Assembly: GCF_022601895.1 (NCBI RefSeq)
Contig: NZ_JAKVIO010000007.1
Coordinates: 62,001 to 126,000 of the forward strand
Direction of reading: 5' to 3'
DNA length: 64,000 nucleotides
Origin: Sphingomonas sp. LaA6.9
GTDB lineage: Bacteria > Pseudomonadota > Alphaproteobacteria > Sphingomonadales > Sphingomonadaceae
Shown here: piece after piece, positions 8,796-16,759 of the stretch
Layout: each line of letters begins with the position of its first letter
How positions within the stretch are numbered: position 1 is the stretch's first letter
Made by a program: the position numbers and the translations under genes
Notes under the pieces: model-generated
Seen by the model: the letters and a program-made list of their open reading frames with translations, nothing else
Database searches by the model: none
What the model was told of the DNA's origin: nothing

Positions 8796-10531
8796 TGGCA
8801 ACGACACTCGCCGACGATCTCACGCCGCTCCACCATCCCAAAACGTGGATCGGCAAATATGTCTGGAGCCTCGATCACAAGGTCATCGCGATCCAGTATT
8901 CGCTGACCGCGATCGCGATCGGGCTCGTGGCGCTGGTGCTTTCAGCGCTGATGCGGCTGCAGCTGGGCTTTCCCGATACCTTCGATTTCATCCAGCCGAC
9001 CCAGTATCTCCAGTACGTGACCATGCACGGCATGATCATGGTGGTCTATCTGCTGACCGCGCTGCTGCTGGGCGGGTTCGGCAACTACCTGATCCCGCTG
9101 ATGGTGGGCGCGCGGGACATGGTGTTCCCCTTCGTCAACATGCTCAGCTACTGGGTGTACCTGCTCGCGGTGCTCGTGCTCGTGGCGAGTTTCTTCGTGC
9201 CGGGCGGTCCCACGGGCGCGGGCTGGACGCTCTATCCTCCGCAGACGATCCTCGAGGGCACGCCGGGCCACCAGTACGGCATCATCCTGATGCTGGTGTC
9301 GCTGGCGCTGTTCATCGTCGGCTTCACGATGGGCGGGCTCAACTATGTGACGACGGTGCTGCAGGCGCGCTGCAAGGGGATGACGCTGATGCGGATGCCC
9401 TGCTCGGTCTGGGGTATCTTCATCGCGAGCATCATGGCGCTGCTTGCCTTCCCCGCGCTGTTCGTCGCCGCGATCATGATGCTGCTCGATCGCATCGCCG
9501 GGACCAGCTTCTTCATGCCCGCGATCATCTCGATGGGACAGGAACTCGGCTATGAAGGCGGCAGCCCGATCCTGTTCCAGCACCTCTTCTGGTTCTTCGG
9601 CCATCCCGAGGTCTATATCGTCGCGCTGCCCGCATTCGGGATCGTCTCCGACCTCATCAGCGTCCATGCGCGCAAGAACATCTTCGGATACCGGATGATG
9701 GTCTGGGCGATCGTGATCATCGGCGCGCTCAGCTTCTTCGTCTGGGCGCACCACATGTACGTCTCGGGCATGAACCCCTATTTCGGTTATTTCTTCGCGA
9801 CCTCGACGCTGATCATCGCGATCCCGACCGCGATCAAGGTCTATAACTGGATGCTGACGCTCTATCGCGGCGACATCCACCTGCGCGTGCCGATGCTGTT
9901 CGCGATCGGTTTCCTCTTCAGCTTCATCCATGGCGGGCTGACCGGGCTGTTCCTCGGCAATGTCAGCGTCGATGTGCCGCTTTCCGATACCTTCTTCGTC
10001 GTCGGCCATTTTCACATGGTGATGGGGGTCTCGCCCATCCTCGTGATCTTTGGCGCGATCTATCACTGGTATCCCAAGATCACTGGCCGGATGTGGAACG
10101 AAACGCTGGGCAAGATCCATTTCTGGATCACCTTCCTCGGCGTCTATGCGGTCTATCTGCCGATGCACTATCTCGGCTTTCTCGGCGTCCCACGGCGCTA
10201 TTATGCGCTGGGTGAGACCGCATTCATCCCCGATTCCGCGCACCTCGCCAATCAGGCCATCACCGTTGCCGCGCTGATCGTGTTCGTCGCGCAGATGCTC
10301 TTCTTCTGGAACATGTTCTGGAGCCTGTTCCGCGGTCCCAGAGCCGATCCCAACCCGTGGGGGGCGACCTCGCTCGAATGGCAGACGCCCGAAACACCGC
10401 CCGGCCATGGCAACTGGGGACCGAAGCTCCCCGTCGTCTATCGCTGGGCCTATGACTATAGCGTCCCCGGTGCGCCAAGGGACTTCATCCCGCAGAACGA
10501 GCCGCCCGCGGGCGAGGAGCATCGCTCATGA
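8795..10531 (+). CDS. ctaD: Cytochrome c oxidase subunit I (A1-type haem-copper oxidase)
   Basis: Catalytic, about 12-helix subunit reducing O2 to water and pumping protons. The 578-residue protein shows MHGMIMV (low-spin haem ligand region), FFGHPEVYIVALP (CuB histidine, cross-linked tyrosine and the A1-type channel glutamate), WAHHMYVSG (two CuB histidines) and VVGHFHMVMG (haem ligands). The D-channel entrance ARDM following NYLIPLMVG is retained. Together these indicate a proton-pumping A1 oxidase. Its start overlaps the coxB stop, and its own stop overlaps the next start (ATGA). Confidence 0.97.
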   Translation: MATTLADDLTPLHHPKTWIGKYVWSLDHKVIAIQYSLTAIAIGLVALVLSALMRLQLGFPDTFDFIQPTQYLQYVTMHGMIMVVYLLTALLLGGFGNYLIPLMVGARDMVFPFVNMLSYWVYLLAVLVLVASFFVPGGPTGAGWTLYPPQTILEGTPGHQYGIILMLVSLALFIVGFTMGGLNYVTTVLQARCKGMTLMRMPCSVWGIFIASIMALLAFPALFVAAIMMLLDRIAGTSFFMPAIISMGQELGYEGGSPILFQHLFWFFGHPEVYIVALPAFGIVSDLISVHARKNIFGYRMMVWAIVIIGALSFFVWAHHMYVSGMNPYFGYFFATSTLIIAIPTAIKVYNWMLTLYRGDIHLRVPMLFAIGFLFSFIHGGLTGLFLGNVSVDVPLSDTFFVVGHFHMVMGVSPILVIFGAIYHWYPKITGRMWNETLGKIHFWITFLGVYAVYLPMHYLGFLGVPRRYYALGETAFIPDSAHLANQAITVAALIVFVAQMLFFWNMFWSLFRGPRADPNPWGATSLEWQTPETPPGHGNWGPKLPVVYRWAYDYSVPGAPRDFIPQNEPPAGEEHRS

Positions 10532-11238
10532 GCATGTTCGGCGCCCTGACCGACAAGCCCTGGCTGTCACCGGGAATCGGGACGCGCACCGATGTGAAGG
10601 AGGATGCCGAGCGTCGCGCGGCCGATGCAGGGGTCTTCCTCGGCGTGTTCCTGGGCGTGGTCGCCGCGCTGTTCGCGCTCGTCGCGTCGGCCTATCTGAT
10701 GCGCATGGGCGCGCATGGCCCGATCGGGCACGGTGCCGCCGACTGGGCGCGGCTGGCTGAACCGCCGCTGCTGTGGGTCAACACTGCCGTGCTCGTGCTG
10801 AGCAGCCTTGCGCTGCACGCGGCCATAGTAGCGGCGCACAAGGGGAACGTGCGCACACTCACGATATGGTTCATCGCGGGCGGCCTGCTCGCGCTCGCAT
10901 TCCTTGCTGGGCAGATCACCGTATGGCGCCAGCTCGACACCGCGGGGCACTTCCTCGCGCTTCATTCGGAGCTCTGCACCGCGGTCGACAATCCGCTGGC
11001 GCCGCCGCCGGGGCCGCTTGTCACGGGCAATCCCGCGGTTGCCTTTTTCTATCTCATCACCGCGCTGCACGGGCTCCACATAATCGGCGGGCTCGTGGCC
11101 TGGGGGCGGACCAGCGTGCGCGTGCTGCGCGGTAGCAGCGCTGCGGCAGTCGCGTCCTCGGTCAGGCTGTGCGCGCGCTACTGGCATTTCCTGTTGCTCG
11201 TCTGGTTCGTGATGTTCGGGCTGCTGCTGATGACCTGA
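10528..11238 (+). CDS. Cytochrome c oxidase subunit III family protein, first copy
   Basis: A 236-residue integral membrane protein with about five hydrophobic helices, homologous to haem-copper oxidase subunit III. Recognisable features are the AGQITVWRQL helix end, ALHGLHIIGGLVAWG (the conserved HGxH motif) and ARYWHFLLLVWFVMFGLLL at the C terminus. It overlaps coxA by 4 nt and is followed 11 nt later by a second, clearly different subunit III. Most cox operons have a single subunit III, so the two may form one heteromeric module or derive from an old duplication. Confidence 0.87.
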   Translation: MSMFGALTDKPWLSPGIGTRTDVKEDAERRAADAGVFLGVFLGVVAALFALVASAYLMRMGAHGPIGHGAADWARLAEPPLLWVNTAVLVLSSLALHAAIVAAHKGNVRTLTIWFIAGGLLALAFLAGQITVWRQLDTAGHFLALHSELCTAVDNPLAPPPGPLVTGNPAVAFFYLITALHGLHIIGGLVAWGRTSVRVLRGSSAAAVASSVRLCARYWHFLLLVWFVMFGLLLMT

Positions 11239-11249
11239 GGAAACGACGC

Positions 11250-11948
11250 ATGGCACATGAGATTGTGACCAAGGCCGATCCCGCTGCCGACCCCGTGCTG
11301 GAGGGGCTGCGCGAAGTCGCGTCCGACTGGTCGGCCGATCAGGAGGTGTTCAAGTCGGTTCATTGGGGGAAGGCCATGATGTGGATCTTCCTCCTCTCCG
11401 ACACTTTCATCTTCTCCTGCTTCCTGACCTCGTACATGACGATGCGCGCCTCGGTCACCGAGCCCTGGCCCAATGCCAGCGAGGTCTTCGCGCTGACGAT
11501 CGCGGGCAATAGCATCCCCTTGATCCTGATCGCGATCATGACCTTCGTCCTGATCTCGTCGAGCGGCACGATGGCGATGGCGGTCAACTTTGGATACAAG
11601 CGCGATCGCAGAACGACCGCGGCGCTCATGTTCGCGACTGCACTGCTCGGCGCGACGTTCGTTGGCATGCAGGCGTTCGAATGGACAAAGCTGATCCATG
11701 AGGGCGTGCGGCCATGGGGCAACCCGATGGGCGCGGCGCAATTCGGCGCCTCCTTCTTCATGATCACCGGATTTCACGGGCTCCACGTCTCGGCGGGGGT
11801 GATCATGCTGCTGGTCGTGGCCTCCAAGGTGCTTCGCGGCCATTACGACCGTAGCGGCGACTATGCGGCGGTCGAGATTGCAGGGCTCTACTGGCACTTC
11901 GTCGACCTTGTCTGGGTCTTCATCTTCGCGTTCTTCTATCTCTGGTGA
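11250..11948 (+). CDS. Cytochrome c oxidase subunit III family protein, second copy
   Basis: A 232-residue subunit III homologue. It has the family motifs SDTFIFSCFL, GMQAFEWTKLI (helix with conserved acidic residue), FFMITGFHGLHVSAGVIM and AGLYWHFVDLVWVFIFAFFYLW. The conserved E/W/H positions and YWHFVD ending resemble canonical subunit III better than the preceding copy does. Translation starts at ATG 11250 after GAGGAAAC. It is part of the tightly spaced six-gene oxidase operon. Confidence 0.9.
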   Translation: MAHEIVTKADPAADPVLEGLREVASDWSADQEVFKSVHWGKAMMWIFLLSDTFIFSCFLTSYMTMRASVTEPWPNASEVFALTIAGNSIPLILIAIMTFVLISSSGTMAMAVNFGYKRDRRTTAALMFATALLGATFVGMQAFEWTKLIHEGVRPWGNPMGAAQFGASFFMITGFHGLHVSAGVIMLLVVASKVLRGHYDRSGDYAAVEIAGLYWHFVDLVWVFIFAFFYLW

Positions 11949-11958
11949 GGGGCTGGCC

Positions 11959-12336
11959 ATGAACCACGCGACCACGCACGATATTCCGGCGCACGTTGCG
12001 ACACCGGACGCCGGCGCGCACGCCAGCGGGCAGCAGCATCCGATCGGTGTCTATCTCAAGGTCTGGGGCTATCTCTTCGTGCTCAGCGCGATGTCGTACA
12101 TGGTCGATTACTTCCAGGTGCACGGGATCATGCGCTGGGTGCTGATCATCACCTTCATGCTGCTAAAGGCGGGGCTGATCGTGGCGATTTTCATGCACAT
12201 GGCGTGGGAGAGGCTGGCGCTGGTCTATGCGATCCTTGTGCCGCCATTGTGCCTCGCGACGCTGGTCGGGCTGATGCTCATCGAGTCCGACTATACCTTG
12301 TGGACGCGTATCGTCTTCCTCGACTGGGGCGGCTGA
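11959..12336 (+). CDS. Cytochrome c oxidase subunit IV (prokaryotic COX4 type)
   Basis: A 125-residue small membrane protein with a soluble histidine-rich N terminus (about 1-30) and three hydrophobic helices (about 33-50, 57-78 and 83-105). The pattern LLKAGLIVAIFMHMAWE is typical of the small subunit IV of bacterial oxidases, which stabilises the CuB site during assembly. ATG 11959 is 10 nt after the previous stop with GAGGGGC upstream. Its position after subunit III matches known oxidase operons. Confidence 0.82.
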   Translation: MNHATTHDIPAHVATPDAGAHASGQQHPIGVYLKVWGYLFVLSAMSYMVDYFQVHGIMRWVLIITFMLLKAGLIVAIFMHMAWERLALVYAILVPPLCLATLVGLMLIESDYTLWTRIVFLDWGG

Positions 12337-12337
12337 C

Positions 12338-13009
12338 ATGGACGGTTGGGAATGGACTAAGATCGGTGCGGCGGTCGGCATGGCGCTGGTCGTCGCCCTT
12401 GGCGGCGGCTGGCTGGCCGACCGGCTCGTCGGGGTCTCCTATCCGGGCAGCCCCGCCTACAAACCCGCTGATCTCGCCCAGCCGGTCGATCTCGCCGCGC
12501 TCCAGCGCAGCTGGCCCGCGGGGTTGAACGAGCCCGGCGATCATAACCGGCTTGCGGGCTTCATGCGCGTCGTCGATCGCGGCGGCGTGCCCTTGCCATC
12601 CGCGGACGCGGCAACCGCCACGCCGGCGGCGCCGCCGCCCGATCTAGGCACGCTTCTTGCCAGCGCCGATCCCGCAAGGGGCAAGAGCGCCGCGGGAGTC
12701 TGCGCCTCGTGCCACACCTTCGAACAGGGTGGCGCCGACCGGACAGGCCCCAATCTATGGGGCGTTGTCGGGCGCGATGTCGGTTCGCATGGCGGCTTTG
12801 CCTATTCACAGGCCATCGGCACGCATCCGGGCAACTGGACCTATGAAGAGCTCGACCGCTATCTGGCGAGCCCGGCGCGCGCGATCCCCGGCAACAAGAT
12901 GGCCTTTGCGGGCATCCGTCGACCGCAGGACCGCGCCAATCTGCTGGCCTATCTCGGGAGTCTGGGTTCGGCGGGCGTGCCGAGACCCGCACCCAAGGCC
13001 GCGCCCTGA
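12338..13009 (+). CDS. Membrane-anchored class I cytochrome c
   Basis: A 223-residue protein with an N-terminal hydrophobic anchor (about 9-28), a proline/alanine-rich linker and a c-type haem domain from about residue 110. The single haem site is CASCH, with TGPNLWGVVGR following it and the Met-ligand segment NKMAFAGIRRPQDRANLLAYL near the end, as in cytochrome c552/CycM proteins that deliver electrons to cytochrome oxidase. It starts 1 nt after the subunit IV stop, so it is the likely dedicated electron donor of this oxidase. It ends 4 nt from the convergent chrA stop. Confidence 0.9.
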   Translation: MDGWEWTKIGAAVGMALVVALGGGWLADRLVGVSYPGSPAYKPADLAQPVDLAALQRSWPAGLNEPGDHNRLAGFMRVVDRGGVPLPSADAATATPAAPPPDLGTLLASADPARGKSAAGVCASCHTFEQGGADRTGPNLWGVVGRDVGSHGGFAYSQAIGTHPGNWTYEELDRYLASPARAIPGNKMAFAGIRRPQDRANLLAYLGSLGSAGVPRPAPKAAP

Positions 13010-13013
13010 AGCC

Positions 13014-14321
13014 TCAGCCCGCGAGCAAGAACGCGAGCCCCGCAAGCGCGCAGATGCCGAGCACGCGCAATATGCCGAGCTTGGTGCGGAAGAGCAGGGC
13101 GGCCGCGAGCAGTGCGAGCAACGCTGCTTTCCCGTCAAGCGTCGTCCAGTCGGGGATGTAGAGCCGCGCCGCGCCGATACGCTGTTCATCGACGCGCGCG
13201 AAGAGGACGTGGTGCGCGAACCAGACGGTGAGGTTGGCGATCACGCCGACGACCGCGGCGGTCAGTGCGGCGAGCCCGCCCTGAAGCTTGCGTGCGTGTT
13301 CGAGCCGCTCGATCCACGGCGCGAAGGCGAAGATCCACAGGAAGCAGGGCGCAAAGGTGACCCAAGTGGTCAACGCTCCGCCTATGAGCCCGGCAACGAG
13401 CGGGGTAAAGGGTTCGGGCGCGCGGAAAGCACCGAGGAACCCGACGAACTGGGTGACGAGGATCAGCGGGCCGGGCGTGGTCTCCGCCAGCCCCAGCCCA
13501 TCGGCCATCTCGCCCGCCGAGAGCCAGTGATAGGATTGCACCGCTTCCTGCGCCATATAGGCGAGCACCGCATAAGCGCCGCCAAAGGTGACCACGGCGA
13601 GCTGCGAGAAGAAGGCGCCGATCCTGAAAAGCGTGTGATCGGGCCCAAGGATGATCCAGATGAGCACCATCGGGGCCGCCCAGACCGCGCCCCAGCCAAG
13701 CGCGGCGCGCAAGGATGCGACGAGCATGGCCCCGCGCCGTGCTGGTGGCGGCGGGCCGTTGACGGGCTTCAGGCGAAGCCATTCAGGACGCGCGGCCGCG
13801 ACTACCATGCCGATTGCGCCCGCACCCAGCACCACGAGCGGGAAGGGCAGGTCGAAGAAGAACAGCGCGACGAAGGACAGCGCGGCGAGCGCCACCTTGA
13901 AGCGCGTGTTGAGTGCGCGGCTGCCGATGCGGATCAGCGCCTGCACGACGATTGCCAGCACCGCCGCCTTGATGCCGAGGAACAGCGCGTCGAACCAGCC
14001 CAGCCCGGCGGCATAGGCGTACAAGAGCGAAAGCCCGAGCATGACGACGGCGCCGGGAAGGACGAACAGCAGCCCCGCGGCGAGCCCGCCCTTCAGCCCG
14101 TGCAACCGCCAGCCGACATAGGTGGCGAGCTGCTGCGCCTCGGGACCGGGAAGCAGGTGGCAGAAATTGAGGGCGCGCAGATACGCATCCTCCTCGATCC
14201 AGCCGCGTTCGTCGACGACCTCGCGGTGCATGAGCGCGATCTGGCCCGCCGGGCCGCCAAAGCTGATCAGGCCGATACGCCCGAAGACGCGAACAAGATC
14301 CGAAAAATGTGGTGTCGCCAC
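13014..14321 (-). CDS. chrA: Chromate transporter ChrA (two-domain type)
   Basis: Inner-membrane exporter of chromate (and sulfate-like oxyanions). The long-chain form has two homologous CHR domains. Both halves show the family signatures: FGRIGLISFGGPAGQIALMH with LLPGPEAQQLATYVGW in the first, and FSQLAVVTFGGAYAVLAYM with ETTPGPLILVTQFVGFLG in the second, giving about ten hydrophobic helices. I prefer GTG 14321, which follows an AAAGGGGA site, over an upstream in-frame TTG at 14354. The gene converges on the cox operon. Substrate could be another anion; chromate resistance is the family's best-known role. Confidence 0.88.
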   Translation of the reverse strand: MATPHFSDLVRVFGRIGLISFGGPAGQIALMHREVVDERGWIEEDAYLRALNFCHLLPGPEAQQLATYVGWRLHGLKGGLAAGLLFVLPGAVVMLGLSLLYAYAAGLGWFDALFLGIKAAVLAIVVQALIRIGSRALNTRFKVALAALSFVALFFFDLPFPLVVLGAGAIGMVVAAARPEWLRLKPVNGPPPPARRGAMLVASLRAALGWGAVWAAPMVLIWIILGPDHTLFRIGAFFSQLAVVTFGGAYAVLAYMAQEAVQSYHWLSAGEMADGLGLAETTPGPLILVTQFVGFLGAFRAPEPFTPLVAGLIGGALTTWVTFAPCFLWIFAFAPWIERLEHARKLQGGLAALTAAVVGVIANLTVWFAHHVLFARVDEQRIGAARLYIPDWTTLDGKAALLALLAAALLFRTKLGILRVLGICALAGLAFLLAG

Positions 14322-14615
14322 GAATACGTTCCCCTTTCCGGCAAAGCCGGACAATGCCGCAACGCTTGGGCGGGGAACGCCTGACCGGGAGGTTGCCTTG
14401 CCCCGGATAACTCAACCTATGCCCATGATTCCGAAAGGACAAGTCTGTCGACGACTTGCGACGCTCTTGCCGGAGCAAAGTGGCGTCGGTCGATCTGCCG
14501 CATTTTCACAACAAGCGGACGCCCGCTTTATTGTCAACTAAAATGATTGAATATATCTCTGCTCGGGAAGGCCGCGATTGCATTGCTGCCGTCACCCCAT
14601 CGTACGGAGGCGAAG

Positions 14616-15299
14616 ATGTCGGAAGCCGATTTTGCCGGACGCGGGACGACCCCGCTGGTGCTTACCGTTCCCGGGCTCAATGGATCGGGCGCGGCGCACT
14701 GGCAAACGATATGGGAGGAAACGCGCGGCGACTGCGATCGTGCCGATCTTGGCATGTGGCGCACCCCGCGGCGCAATGTCTGGGTGACCAAGCTCGATCA
14801 CGCGATCAAGGCCGCGCCCGCCCCGGTGATCCTGTGCGCGCACAGCCTCGGCTGCCTTGCTGTCGCATGGTGGGCGGCACTTGAGGGGCAGCCCTATGGC
14901 TGGCCCGTCGCCGGTGCGCTGCTGGTCGCACCGCCCGATTGCGACCGTGGCGACCTGGGCCGCCCGCTCGGCGGCTTCGGGCCAGTGCCCAAGGTCAGCC
15001 TGCCGTTCCCTTCGATCGTGGTCGCCAGCCGCAATGACGACTATGCCGCGATCGACCGCGCGCACAGCATGGCGAAGTTCTGGGGAAGCCATTTCGTCGA
15101 TGTCGGAGAGCTCGGCCATATCAACGCGGAATCGGGGATCGGGCACTGGCTGTTCGGGCAACGTCTGCTTGATCGCCTGATCGCCGCGGCCAATATCCGC
15201 GCGCGATTGCTGCCGGAAGATCGGTCGGTCGCAGGGCCCTGGTCGCTCTATCCGCCCGCCGACGGCCCCGGCGCCGAAATGGGCGATCCGCGATACTGA
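14616..15299 (+). CDS. RBBP9/YdeN-type alpha/beta serine hydrolase
   Basis: A 227-residue alpha/beta hydrolase of the RBBP9 family. The start shows VPGLNGSGAAHWQTIWE, the nucleophile elbow is CAHSLGCLA (Ser catalytic), an aspartate follows strand 6 (ASRNDDYA), and the last catalytic histidine is in GELGHINAESG. GGAGG five bases before ATG 14616 decides the start; the longer open frame upstream is not needed. Physiological substrate is unknown. It lies alone between chrA (divergent) and the LuxR regulator, with a hairpin immediately after its stop. Confidence 0.85.
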   Translation: MSEADFAGRGTTPLVLTVPGLNGSGAAHWQTIWEETRGDCDRADLGMWRTPRRNVWVTKLDHAIKAAPAPVILCAHSLGCLAVAWWAALEGQPYGWPVAGALLVAPPDCDRGDLGRPLGGFGPVPKVSLPFPSIVVASRNDDYAAIDRAHSMAKFWGSHFVDVGELGHINAESGIGHWLFGQRLLDRLIAAANIRARLLPEDRSVAGPWSLYPPADGPGAEMGDPRY

Positions 15300-15301
15300 A
15301 C

Positions 15302-15337
15302 AAAAAAATGGGCCCGGCGCCATATGACGCCGGGCCC
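15302..15337. terminator. GC-rich hairpin flanked by an A-run
   Basis: A 10-bp perfect stem (15310-15319 with 15328-15337) and an 8-nt loop lie just after the hydrolase stop. Seven adenines (15302-15308) precede it, so the poly-U side is on the minus strand, while the plus strand has only AAATTC after the stem. It may end transcription in both directions, but the classical intrinsic-terminator orientation is for a minus-strand transcript. Confidence 0.6.
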
Positions 15338-15424
15338 AAATTCAGGCTTTGCTTCCGGCAACAGGCCAGTCGCTCCACCCTCGGGTCGCGGAGCCCGAAT
15401 ACCGGCGTCGATACTTTGAGTCTG

Positions 15425-15440
15425 TAACCCGAACGGGTTA
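15425..15440. promoter_or_regulatory. Inverted repeat, upstream copy (putative operator of the LuxR-type gene)
   Basis: TAACCC and GGGTTA form perfect 6-bp arms around a 4-nt spacer, about 90 nt upstream of the LuxR-type gene start. A second copy of the AACCC/GGGTT arms lies 56 bp downstream, which makes chance less likely. It would suit a dimeric regulator, possibly the product of the next gene; the binding protein is inferred. Confidence 0.5.
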
Positions 15441-15481
15441 GGATGGCATTTGCTGGCGTCTTGGACGCAAAAAAGATAGTT

Positions 15482-15496
15482 AACCCGCAAAGGGTT
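15482..15496. promoter_or_regulatory. Inverted repeat, downstream copy (putative operator)
   Basis: AACCC and GGGTT arms around a 5-nt spacer, 33 nt before the ATG of the LuxR-type gene. It shares its arms with the site at 15425-15440. Its position close to the start codon is compatible with autorepression. Confidence 0.5.
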
Positions 15497-15528
15497 GCGG
15501 ATGACGCATAAGGGGGCGTTGGCCGATA

Positions 15529-16638
15529 ATGTTTGAAAGCCTTGATTCGGCTGCGTTGCGCGCTGCCGCGCTTGAAGCCGCAGTGGATGATGCGCGCTGG
15601 GCCGCGCTGATCGAACCATTGCTGGGCGACTTCAGCGCTATCGGTGCGGTCCTGGGCGTCGTCGATCGACGTTCGGGCGAGATGATTCATGCCGGCATGA
15701 TGGGCTTCGACACCGATATCGACAGGGTATGGCGTGAATATGTCGAGGAAACCGGCACGGGCGATACGCAGGTGCGCGTCGTGATGACGAGTGCGGGATC
15801 GCGAAGCTTTGCCGATGGCGACCATGTCGACCTGGATGATCCGGTGGACGCCGGATATCTGCGCTGGCAGGAGGCGCGGCTCGGCAGCCGGCATCATCTT
15901 TCCTTTGCCGAGGACATTTCACCTGACATCACCGTGGGGCTTTCCCTGCACCGGACGCGTTCGACAGGCCATGCCTGCGCGGCCGACCGTGCGCGGATGG
16001 TCAGTCTCCAGAACATCCTGACACCTGCGCTCCGGCTGGGTTTCACCCATGCCGACGCACTGACCGATTCCTATTGGGAGGGGGCGCTTTCGCACACCGG
16101 GAACATTGCCGCGATGCTCGACGAGCGCGGACGCGTGCTCCGAATGACCGCTCCGTTCGAGGAGGTGATCCACAAGGGCGATCCGCTGCTTGTGTCGGCC
16201 GGGCGAATCCGTGCAGTCGCCGCCGACCGCGATCACATGCTGTGCCAGTTCGTCGCGGACGCGGTTTCGCAGCGCATCCTCAAACCCGGCGCACTGGCGC
16301 TGACATGCGCGAATGGCAGGCGCATGATGCTCAACATCTATCCGCTTTCGTTCGAACAGCGCTTCCTTGCCGGCTATCGCGCCGCAGCGCTCGTGTTCGT
16401 CGTCGATGCAGACCAGAAGCTCGCCGATGGCGCGTTGCTCCAGCAGGCATTCGGGCTGACGCGCCGAGAGGCACTGATAACGGCGCGTCTCGCCAGCGGG
16501 CACGATCTCGCCGAGATTGCCGACGAACTCGCGATCAGCCGCGAGACCGCGCGCGTCCATCTGCGCAATATCTTCAGCAAGACCGGGACCAACCGTCAGT
16601 CGGCACTGGTGCGACTGGTGTCGCTGGTGGGGCGCTAG
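15529..16638 (+). CDS. LuxR-type (GerE HTH) transcriptional regulator
   Basis: A 369-residue regulator. The C terminus (about 305-362) is a GerE/LuxR helix-turn-helix: [22 protein letters not shown] followed by ISRETARVHLRNIFSKTGTNRQSALVRL. The N-terminal 300 residues contain no recognisable autoinducer-binding domain; the segment around residues 180-285 has PAS-like alternation (NIAAMLDERGRVLRMTAPFEEVI). It is therefore a LuxR-family regulator with an unknown sensor. The start ATG 15529 is supported by the MFESLDSAALR beginning but has no strong ribosome site. Two paired inverted repeats lie in its promoter region. Confidence 0.85.
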   Translation: MFESLDSAALRAAALEAAVDDARWAALIEPLLGDFSAIGAVLGVVDRRSGEMIHAGMMGFDTDIDRVWREYVEETGTGDTQVRVVMTSAGSRSFADGDHVDLDDPVDAGYLRWQEARLGSRHHLSFAEDISPDITVGLSLHRTRSTGHACAADRARMVSLQNILTPALRLGFTHADALTDSYWEGALSHTGNIAAMLDERGRVLRMTAPFEEVIHKGDPLLVSAGRIRAVAADRDHMLCQFVADAVSQRILKPGALALTCANGRRMMLNIYPLSFEQRFLAGYRAAALVFVVDADQKLADGALLQQAFGLTRREALITARLASGHDLAEIADELAISRETARVHLRNIFSKTGTNRQSALVRLVSLVGR

Positions 16639-16759
16639 GGCGTGATCTCATAAAATTCGAATGACCGGGTTCGACCGGCGGGTTCAACAGGTCATCGCAA
16701 CACCTCTCGTAGTTTATCGACGGGTGTTTCGAAGCCGGCGTCTCTATCGACGCACCAGT

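Noticed and set aside
8942-10522. 526-residue minus-strand open frame
   Set aside because: It is antisense to coxA; composition is rich in Asp/Glu/His/Arg, typical of the complement of GC-rich coding DNA, with no domain.
12657-14384. 575-residue plus-strand open frame
   Set aside because: It runs through the cytochrome c gene in another frame and then antisense through chrA; the product is low-complexity charged sequence.
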